Shown one piece after another: positions 1-4,919 of a stretch of DNA of 8,863 nucleotides; positions within the stretch are counted from its first letter, which is position 1, and every line of letters begins with the position of its first letter. The position numbers and the translations under genes are program-made. Source of the DNA: Chloroflexota bacterium (lineage in GTDB: Bacteria > Chloroflexota > Anaerolineae > Promineifilales > Promineifilaceae); assembly GCA_024223125.1 (NCBI GenBank), contig JAAEOP010000121.1, positions 1 through 8,863 on the forward strand, given 5' to 3'. The notes below the pieces were generated by a model that was given only the letters and a program-made list of their open reading frames with translations, was not told the origin of the DNA and did no database searches.

Positions 1-198
1 ATCATCAACAAAATACCAGACGTGTATGATTTCACTCAAGTGCGCGAATTGGTAGAAAGCAAATACCGTTGCGGTGTAGCTGCCATCCTCCCTCACGCCG
101 ACGAAATGATGAGCCTGGCTAGCCGAGATATATTTGTCTTACGTTATCCCAATCACACCATTTCCCAGCAAATCAAAACATTAGCCAACACCTTTTAA
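1..198 (+). CDS. MinD/ParA-like ATPase, C-terminal fragment (cut by window edge)
   Basis: The reading frame is open from base 1 to the TAA at 196-198 and encodes 65 residues; the start lies to the left of the window. It begins with the segment IINKIPD, which matches the N-K base-recognition motif of the MinD/ParA family, and continues with LPHADEMMSLASRDIFVLRYPNH. That tail aligns closely with the C-terminal part of the ATPase at 1192-1950 (VANKVP, LPHSDAMMALGS, IFVLAYPDH) and more loosely with that at 331-1089. It is therefore the first visible member of a tandem array of at least three paralogues on the same strand. The Walker motifs are outside the window, so whether this copy is catalytically intact cannot be judged. 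Family assignment is fairly sure because of the neighbours; the cellular role is unknown. Confidence 0.8.
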   Translation: MINKIPDVYDFTQVRELVESKYRCGVAAILPHADEMMSLASRDIFVLRYPNHTISQQIKTLANTF

Positions 199-201
199 AA
201 G

Positions 202-265
202 AATAATGAATAGCGAATGAATCCTCACTTCACAATTCATTATTAATTATTCACAATTCGTTATT
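202..265. repeat. AT-rich foldback with a 16-bp direct repeat
   Basis: TTCACAATTC(A/G)TTATT occurs at 229-244 and 250-265 with one mismatch. Both copies can pair with the upstream region: AATAATGAAT (202-211) is the exact complement of 235-244, and AATAGCGAAT (209-218) pairs with 256-265 using one G-U pair. Two competing hairpins are therefore possible between the first and second ATPase genes. Confidence 0.55.
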
Positions 266-275
266 TTCCTGATTG

Positions 276-294
276 TCGACAAAAAAATTGTCGA
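276..294. repeat. Small inverted repeat upstream of the middle ATPase
   Basis: TCGACAA (276-282) and TTGTCGA (288-294) are perfect 7-base arms around five A residues, 36 bases before ATG 331. It could be an operator or a weak hairpin; no U-tract follows, so a terminator is not supported. Confidence 0.35.
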
Positions 295-330
295 TGTTGA
301 CGCTGTTATCACCCAATCACCACTGTCTCC

Positions 331-1089
331 ATGTCCCAACTCATCTCCCTCCACTCCTTCCGGCGCGGCGTTGGTAAAACAACCCTCACCGTTAACCTGG
401 CCGTACTGCTAACCCAGGCTGGATTCCGGGTGGGGATGGCCGACCTCAACTTTTCAGCCCCCAGCCTGCACATTTTTCTGGGCATAGATGAAAGCGCCAT
501 TCCCCACACCATCAACGACTTCATCTGGGGAGATTGTGAGATTGTTGACTGTGCCCTGGAAGTGACATCTTGTGTGGAAGAAGCTGGATTGGGGCAGTTG
601 TTTTTAACGGCCGCCAGCACACGGCCGTCACACATTACCCGAATTGTGCGCGGCGGTTTTTATACCCATCTCATCAGCGATGCCTGCCAGGGAATGGTAG
701 AAGAGTTAAACCTGGATTTTCTACTGGTGGATACGCAAGCCGGTTGGAACGAAGAATCGCAGTTGATCACGGCCGTGTCCGACACCAGTCTCATCATCCT
801 GCGCCCCGACCAACAAGATTACCAGGGAACTGGCCTGCTCACCGAATTGGCTCGCCAGCTTGATGTGCCCCAACGATTCCTTATCGTCAATCAAACACCG
901 CCTCAATTTGAACTGACGACCATACAGCACCAATTCAGCGACATTTATCAATGTGATTTAACGGCCGTGCTGCCCCATTCCCAAACCTTAATGTGGTTGG
1001 GCAGTTCCGGCCTATTTGTGTTAGAGTATCCAGACGATGCAGTCACCGGCCTCATCAAAAATCTGGTTTGGGAACTGCGTACAAATTGA
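331..1089 (+). CDS. Divergent MinD/ParA-like ATPase (middle copy of tandem array)
   Basis: Encodes 252 residues. The deviant Walker A region is at residues 10-18 (FRRGVGKTT), the switch I region at 38-40 (DLN), Walker B at 131-138 (LLVDTQAG, Asp134), and the nucleotide-base motif at 187-190 (NQTP). Family members use ATP to dimerise and to position partners or act as switches on membrane or DNA. Compared with its 3' paralogue, this copy departs at several conserved sites: the KGG of the signature is RRG, the second switch I Asp is Asn40, and NK is NQ. P-loop Lys16 and Thr17 are kept, so ATP binding may persist while hydrolysis or dimer signalling is altered; that is inference. The ATG at 331 gives a start just before the P-loop as expected, but no Shine-Dalgarno is evident upstream. 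It lies 132 bp after the first copy. The exact process served (cell division, secretion, polar localisation, regulation) cannot be told from the sequence. Confidence 0.85.
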   Translation: MSQLISLHSFRRGVGKTTLTVNLAVLLTQAGFRVGMADLNFSAPSLHIFLGIDESAIPHTINDFIWGDCEIVDCALEVTSCVEEAGLGQLFLTAASTRPSHITRIVRGGFYTHLISDACQGMVEELNLDFLLVDTQAGWNEESQLITAVSDTSLIILRPDQQDYQGTGLLTELARQLDVPQRFLIVNQTPPQFELTTIQHQFSDIYQCDLTAVLPHSQTLMWLGSSGLFVLEYPDDAVTGLIKNLVWELRTN

Positions 1090-1107
1090 CAAGAAATATA
1101 ACTACCA

Positions 1108-1166
1108 AGACCTGCGAGGTTTCTACCATAAATCGGTTAGATGACATGTTAAAACCGCGCAGATCT
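1108..1166. repeat. Imperfect inverted repeat between second and third ATPase genes
   Basis: AGACCTGCGAGGTTT (1108-1122) and AAACCGCGCAGATCT (1152-1166) pair at 13 of 15 positions across a 29-base loop. It fills most of the 102-bp gap just before the ribosome binding site at 1181, so it could influence translation of the third copy or be a remnant repeat. Confidence 0.4.
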
Positions 1167-1180
1167 CCAGAAAGCATTGC

Positions 1181-1184
1181 GGAG
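1181..1184 (+). promoter_or_regulatory. Ribosome binding site deciding the start of the third ATPase
   Basis: GGAG lies 7 bases upstream of the ATG at 1192. This favours 1192 over an in-frame TTG at 1177 and gives a protein of exactly the same length (252 residues) as its paralogue, with the P-loop at the same residue numbers. Confidence 0.6.
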
Positions 1185-1191
1185 CAACAAT

Positions 1192-1950
1192 ATGGGCAAA
1201 ATCATTGCCATTCATTCCTATCGCGGCGGAACCGGTAAATCCAACACCTCCGCTAACTTGGCCGCCACTATAGCCACCATGGGCAAACGGGTCGCCGTAA
1301 TAGATACTGACATCCAATCCCCCGGCATCCATATCATCTTCGGGCTGGGGGATGAGGCCACCCAACCTGAATTTGCCCTCAACGATTATCTGCACGGCTA
1401 CTGCGACATCGAGCAAACGGCCCTGGATGTAACACCCCATCTCCAGGCCAAACTCAGCGGCAAACTTTACCTTATCCCCTCCCGCCCCAACGCCAGCGAA
1501 ATTGCCAGGATCATCAAAGGGTATGATGTGGGACTGCTGGTAGATGGGTATGAGCGGCTGGTAGAAGAATTACAACTAGACGCTCTCCTGATAGACACCC
1601 ATCCGGGGCTAAACAATGAAACCCTCATGTCTGTCAGCATCTCCGACGCCGAAGCCATTATTTTACGGCCAGACTATCAAGATTATCAGGGCACGGCCGT
1701 CATCGTCAACATCTCTCGCAAACTAGGCGTCCCCAACCTCGTCCTTGTGGCCAACAAAGTACCCAAATCCATCCCCCTGGGCGAATTACGCGACCAGTTA
1801 CAGCAGCAGTACCATTGTCCTGTCGGTGCCATGCTGCCCCACTCCGACGCCATGATGGCTCTGGGCAGTCAGCAAATTTTCGTACTAGCCTACCCCGACC
1901 ACTTCATCGCCAGCCAAATTAAACAACTGGCCCAGACACTTTTGGCTTAG
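1192..1950 (+). CDS. MinD/ParA-like ATPase (third copy)
   Basis: Encodes 252 residues from an ATG preceded by GGAG. The P-loop at residues 10-17 reads YRGGTGKS: the usual KGGxGK signature Lys is replaced by Arg11, while P-loop Lys16 is kept. Switch I is DTD at 38-40, followed by SPGIH, Walker B is ALLIDTHPG at 131-139 (Asp135), and the base-recognition motif is NK at 188-189. All elements needed for ATP binding and hydrolysis are otherwise present. I recall MinD-like proteins with an SYRGGTGKSN signature from cyanobacteria and other bacteria, so the Arg variant looks like a lineage feature. A DYQDYQGT segment at 161-168 is shared with the middle copy (QQDYQGT) and may be a subfamily mark. It sits 102 bp after the middle copy. 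No MinC, MinE, ParB or FHA-domain partner is visible, so classical division-site or plasmid-partition roles are not supported. Confidence 0.88.
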   Translation: MGKIIAIHSYRGGTGKSNTSANLAATIATMGKRVAVIDTDIQSPGIHIIFGLGDEATQPEFALNDYLHGYCDIEQTALDVTPHLQAKLSGKLYLIPSRPNASEIARIIKGYDVGLLVDGYERLVEELQLDALLIDTHPGLNNETLMSVSISDAEAIILRPDYQDYQGTAVIVNISRKLGVPNLVLVANKVPKSIPLGELRDQLQQQYHCPVGAMLPHSDAMMALGSQQIFVLAYPDHFIASQIKQLAQTLLA

Positions 1951-1974
1951 TAAACGTCCAGAATTTAGTTTCCC

Positions 1975-2013
1975 TCCAGATTGGTTCAATCTTGAAGATT
2001 GAACCAATCTGGA
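1975..2013. repeat. Perfect 39-bp palindrome after the ATPase array
   Basis: Arms at 1975-1993 and 1995-2013 are 19 bases each, fully complementary, centred on G1994. The left arm begins TCCAGATTGGTTCAATC. It lies 25 bp after the stop of the third ATPase and could end that transcript, but no T-run follows directly. A degenerate echo (AGATTGAAGG and AATTAATCT) is seen at about 2087-2107. It is a likely member of a dispersed intergenic repeat family; that is inference. Confidence 0.65.
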
Positions 2014-2107
2014 AACACCAACGTTATTTTCGGACGAACCATTAGGTACGTTTCGCCGCTTACATTGAAGTAAATTATCAGAAGTTAGATTGAAGGTGAA
2101 TTAATCT

Positions 2108-2115
2108 GAGGAAAG
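2108..2115 (+). promoter_or_regulatory. Ribosome binding site of the oxidoreductase gene
   Basis: GAGGAAAG stands upstream of the ATG at 2122; GAGG (2108-2111) is 10 bases from the start codon, within the usual range. Confidence 0.5.
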
Positions 2116-2121
2116 ACCAAA

Positions 2122-3105
2122 ATGAAGAAAGTGAGATGGGGTTTACTCTCCACAGCCAATATCAACCAGCGGCTTATTCCTGCCATTCGACAGTCAGAAC
2201 GGGGAGAATTGGTCGCCGTCGCCAGCCGTAGTCAGGAATCGGCCGCAGCCTACGCCCAACAGTGGCACATCCCCCAAACCTTCCCCAGTTATGCCGCCAT
2301 GCTGGAATCAGATGCTATTGACGCCGTCTACATCCCCCTGCCCAACCATCTTCATGCCGACTGGACAATTCGTGCTTTGCAAGCAGGCAAGCATGTGCTG
2401 TGTGAAAAGCCGTTTGCTCTGACTCTGGCCGAAGTGGATCGTATGGTCGCCGTCGCCAACGAAACTGGTATGGTTTTGGCTGAAGCGTTCATGTACCGTC
2501 ACCACCCGCAAACAAAATTGGCCGGAGAAATGGCGCACAACGGCCGTCTCGGAGACATCACCCTTGTCCAATCCGCCTTCAACTTCAAAATGCCCACTCG
2601 TGACAACATCCGGCTTGTGCCCGAATATGGCGGCGGCTGTTTATGGGATGTGGGCATTTATCCGGTTAGCCTGGCCCAATACATCATGGGCGGACTGCCT
2701 GAAACAGTCATGGGCTATCAACTGCTGGGGAACACAGGCGTGGATGAATTTTTTGCCGGACAGCTTCATTACAGCAACGGCCGTGTAACCCAAATCAGCT
2801 CCTCATTCATGACCCCTTTCTATATGATGGCTGAGATTTTGGGGACGGACGGCCGTCTGCAAATAACTCAGCCCTTCACCAACGTCGCAAAATCCCAAAT
2901 GATCTTCTATCCCCACGACGGTGACCCGGAACATATAAACGTCCCCGAAGATCACCTTTATCTAGGCGAAGTGGAAGATATGCACGCTGCCATTTTAGAC
3001 GACAAACCCAATTATCTGACACTCTCAGAAACCCGCCGCCATGTGAAAACGCTTCTCGCCCTGTATGAATCTGCCCAAAAGCAGCAGCCTGTTTACCTTG
3101 AATAA
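2122..3105 (+). CDS. Gfo/Idh/MocA-family NAD(P)-dependent oxidoreductase
   Basis: Encodes 327 residues, a normal length for the family. An N-terminal Rossmann domain starts with WGLLSTANI (residues 6-14), giving the dinucleotide-binding turn. The family signature EKP is at 95-97 inside HVLCEKPFAL, where the Lys helps bind cofactor and substrate. The C-terminal alpha/beta domain contains GGGCLWDVGIYP (170-181), with Asp176 and Tyr180. A Tyr at this place is the catalytic acid in dimeric dihydrodiol dehydrogenase and NADP-dependent D-xylose dehydrogenase, so an aldose or related polyol/sugar dehydrogenase activity is the best guess. The exact substrate is not determined. It is probably a soluble cytoplasmic enzyme. 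The gene is isolated by 171 bp from the ATPases and by 185 bp from the methyltransferase downstream, each gap holding a foldback repeat, so it may be monocistronic. Confidence 0.9.
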   Translation: MKKVRWGLLSTANINQRLIPAIRQSERGELVAVASRSQESAAAYAQQWHIPQTFPSYAAMLESDAIDAVYIPLPNHLHADWTIRALQAGKHVLCEKPFALTLAEVDRMVAVANETGMVLAEAFMYRHHPQTKLAGEMAHNGRLGDITLVQSAFNFKMPTRDNIRLVPEYGGGCLWDVGIYPVSLAQYIMGGLPETVMGYQLLGNTGVDEFFAGQLHYSNGRVTQISSSFMTPFYMMAEILGTDGRLQITQPFTNVAKSQMIFYPHDGDPEHINVPEDHLYLGEVEDMHAAILDDKPNYLTLSETRRHVKTLLALYESAQKQQPVYLE

Positions 3106-3156
3106 TAATGCGGCCGATGATTCAGATTCTTTCGGCAGATAAACCTGCTGCTACGC

Positions 3157-3232
3157 TTGCAAAGTTGGCCTTCGCCAACTGGGTTCCAGACCATACCGAT
3201 TCAGTTCCAGTCCACAAAGGTGGACTTTGCAA
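3157..3232. repeat. Two-hairpin foldback repeat closed by an outer stem
   Basis: Hairpin one: AGTTGGC, loop CTTC, GCCAACT (3163-3180). Hairpin two: AGTCCAC, loop AAAG, GTGGACT (3209-3226). TTGCAA at both 3157-3162 and 3227-3232 can close the structure outside the hairpins. Both stems are perfect with tetraloops. The rest of the 185-bp gap has no recognised signal, and no cobalamin riboswitch is evident before the MttB-family gene. Confidence 0.5.
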
Positions 3233-3290
3233 ATGTTGCCACGAATTGATTCGCCAGGCCCAGGCCACAGATAAGCAGGTTAACTAAAAA

Positions 3291-4811
3291 TTGAACTTGC
3301 GGCCCACCATCCAGGTTCTCGACAACCATTTCATTCCCCATATCCTACAAGAAGCCAAACGCATTCTAGCCGAAATTGGCGTAGATGTACGTGGGGCAAC
3401 CCTACGCCAACGGCTGCTTGATTTTGGTCTAAAGGCAGATGGGGCCAACGGCCGACTCCTCATCCCTCCCCACATCACCGACAACGCCATTGCCGCTGCC
3501 CCAAAATCCTTCAAACTGTACGGTCGCGACGGAAATCCCTTCACCACAATCGGTGGCGATAAAGTTCATTTTGTGCCCGGTTCCAGTGGGCTTAAAGTGC
3601 TGGATCACCGCAGCGGACAGATACGACTGGCAAACACGACCGACTTCGTAGAATACGTGCGTCTGGCTGATGATCTGGAACATATCGCCTACCTTGCCAC
3701 CGCCTTTTCCACCAACGATGACATCGAAGCCCAGGTTTCCGACGCCTGGCGACTCTATCTCTGTCTGACCAACTCCCGCAAACCAATCGTCTCCGGCACA
3801 TTCACAGAACACGGCGTTCCCCGTATGGCGCGGATGATGCAGGTGTTCCGCCACGACAAAGCCGACCTCATCAGCCGGCCCCTCTCTATCTTTACCATCA
3901 CTGCCACCGGCTTTTTCCGCTACGGGGAAGATTCCTGCCAGAATTTACTCGACTGCGTGGAATGTGGCATCCCCATCGAAATTGTGCCCGTCACCCTAAT
4001 GGGTCTCATCGCCCCCGTCACCCTCATCGAAGCGGCCATTTTCCACACGGCCGATGTATTAGCCGGCTTAACTCTGGCTCAAATTGTAAAGCCGGGCACT
4101 CCCGTTTTGTTTGGCGGCGCCCCGGCTGCGTTTCATATGCAAACGGCCGTTTCCACCATGGCCGCCATCGAAGTCCTCAAACTCAATCTCGTATACGTCC
4201 AGGTTGCCAAACAGTTAAACCTGCCCACACAAACCTATATGGCTTTAAGTGATAGCAAATTGGTAGACGCCCAAGCCGGCGCCGAAACGTTCAGCAGCGC
4301 CCTCCTGGCAGCTGCGGCCGGCATCAACTCCGTTTCCGGGCCAGGGTTGCTCGATTATTTGCTCGTTTTCAGTCTGGAAAAGCTCGTCTACGACAATGAA
4401 CTGTGCGGACAAGCCCTCCACTTTATCCGCGATGCCCAACCCCAGAAAGAAGTGTCCGTCCTTGATCTGGCCCGCGAACTACTGGCCGAGCAGCATCTAC
4501 TCACCTCCGAACATACGCTGGCTCATTGGCCGCAAGAACTCTACCTCCCTCTCCCCACCACCGACCGCACCAATCGGGAAAGCTGGCAAAAACAGGACCG
4601 CCCCACTTTTGACCAACGGGCCAAAGCGGAAGTGGAACGGCGACTGGCTGCTTATGAACCGGTGGTTACGGATGCGGCCGTTGTGACTGAGTTACAAAAT
4701 ATTATTAAAGCCGGGCTTGACAAGCAAGAGAATTTGCCTGAAATTCCGGCCGCAACACGGCCGATACCCACCACCCCATCACGCCATCGCCGTATCCGTC
4801 GCAAACGATAA
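3291..4811 (+). CDS. MttB (COG5598) family methyltransferase, non-pyrrolysine type
   Basis: Encodes 506 residues. Family members transfer a methyl group from a methylated amine, such as a betaine, to the Co(I) of a small corrinoid protein. Recognisable parts include [21 protein letters not shown] near the N-terminus, a barrel core with [15 protein letters not shown] (96-110), the [13 protein letters not shown] segment (274-286), [11 protein letters not shown] (320-330) and [18 protein letters not shown] (349-366). The frame is open throughout with no internal TAG, so it belongs to the large non-pyrrolysine branch (MtgB, MtpB, MtcB relatives) and not to true trimethylamine methyltransferases. 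The C-terminus after about residue 485 is Pro/Thr-rich and ends in a very basic tail (RHRRIRRKR). An in-frame TAA at 3285-3287 limits the start to TTG 3291, or TTG 3297; no strong ribosome binding site is seen. No corrinoid protein, MtbA-like methyltransferase or activator is nearby, so the substrate is open. Confidence 0.87.
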   Translation: MNLRPTIQVLDNHFIPHILQEAKRILAEIGVDVRGATLRQRLLDFGLKADGANGRLLIPPHITDNAIAAAPKSFKLYGRDGNPFTTIGGDKVHFVPGSSGLKVLDHRSGQIRLANTTDFVEYVRLADDLEHIAYLATAFSTNDDIEAQVSDAWRLYLCLTNSRKPIVSGTFTEHGVPRMARMMQVFRHDKADLISRPLSIFTITATGFFRYGEDSCQNLLDCVECGIPIEIVPVTLMGLIAPVTLIEAAIFHTADVLAGLTLAQIVKPGTPVLFGGAPAAFHMQTAVSTMAAIEVLKLNLVYVQVAKQLNLPTQTYMALSDSKLVDAQAGAETFSSALLAAAAGINSVSGPGLLDYLLVFSLEKLVYDNELCGQALHFIRDAQPQKEVSVLDLARELLAEQHLLTSEHTLAHWPQELYLPLPTTDRTNRESWQKQDRPTFDQRAKAEVERRLAAYEPVVTDAAVVTELQNIIKAGLDKQENLPEIPAATRPIPTTPSRHRRIRRKR

Positions 4812-4816
4812 TGACC
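4809..4816. repeat. Left target-site duplication (TAATGACC)
   Basis: Eight bases directly abut the left terminal repeat of the 95-bp element and are repeated exactly at 4912-4919. This copy contains the TAA stop codon of the MttB-family gene (4809-4811). Confidence 0.75.
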
Positions 4817-4911
4817 GTAACCATTCAGGTGCCCGGCACTTCATTACCAAGTCTACTGGAGTAGTACACCCGTTTATAAGTGCCGGGCACCTTGGGGGAG
4901 TGAATGGTTAC
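4817..4911. mobile_element. 95-bp MITE-like miniature inverted-repeat element
   Basis: The outer terminal repeats are perfect: GTAACCATTCA at 4817-4827 and TGAATGGTTAC at 4901-4911. A second perfect inverted pair is nested inside: GGTGCCCGGCACTT at 4828-4841 and AAGTGCCGGGCACC at 4878-4891. The left arms are contiguous; the right arms are separated by a 9-base bulge (4892-4900, G-rich). A small central hairpin CTAC/GTAG lies at 4853-4864. Exact TAATGACC copies flank both ends, the mark of transposition with an 8-bp duplication. There is no coding capacity, so it must have been moved by a transposase supplied elsewhere. Several IS families make 8-bp duplications (for example IS66, ISL3 and IS1595), so the family is not assigned. 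Its insertion point is exactly the stop/start junction of two genes. Confidence 0.8.
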
Positions 4912-4919
4912 TAATGACC
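4912..4919. repeat. Right target-site duplication (TAATGACC)
   Basis: This is an exact copy of 4809-4816 on the far side of the miniature element. It contains ATG 4914, the first possible start codon of the downstream membrane-protein gene. Confidence 0.75.

Noticed and set aside
202..265. CRISPR-like direct repeats
   Set aside because: Only two short AT-rich copies with a 5-base spacer; no array structure and no cas genes.
297..330. TTGACG as a -35 box for the middle ATPase
   Set aside because: No acceptable -10 hexamer lies 16-18 bases downstream before ATG 331.
1177..1191. TTG start extending the third ATPase by five residues
   Set aside because: GGAG at 1181-1184 falls inside this extension and is well placed for ATG 1192; the paralogue also begins at the equivalent residue.
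1..1950. MinCDE or ParABS locus
   Set aside because: Only ATPase-type genes are present; no MinC, MinE, ParB or parS-like sites are visible.
3106..3290. Cobalamin riboswitch ahead of the MttB-family gene
   Set aside because: The characteristic conserved boxes are not seen; the gap is occupied by simple hairpins.
3429..3854. 141-residue reading frame on the minus strand
   Set aside because: It lies wholly inside the MttB-family gene, whose protein is clearly recognisable, and its own translation resembles no family; a codon-shadow.
3291..4811. Pyrrolysine-containing trimethylamine methyltransferase
   Set aside because: There is no in-frame TAG anywhere in the gene, so it is of the non-pyrrolysine branch.
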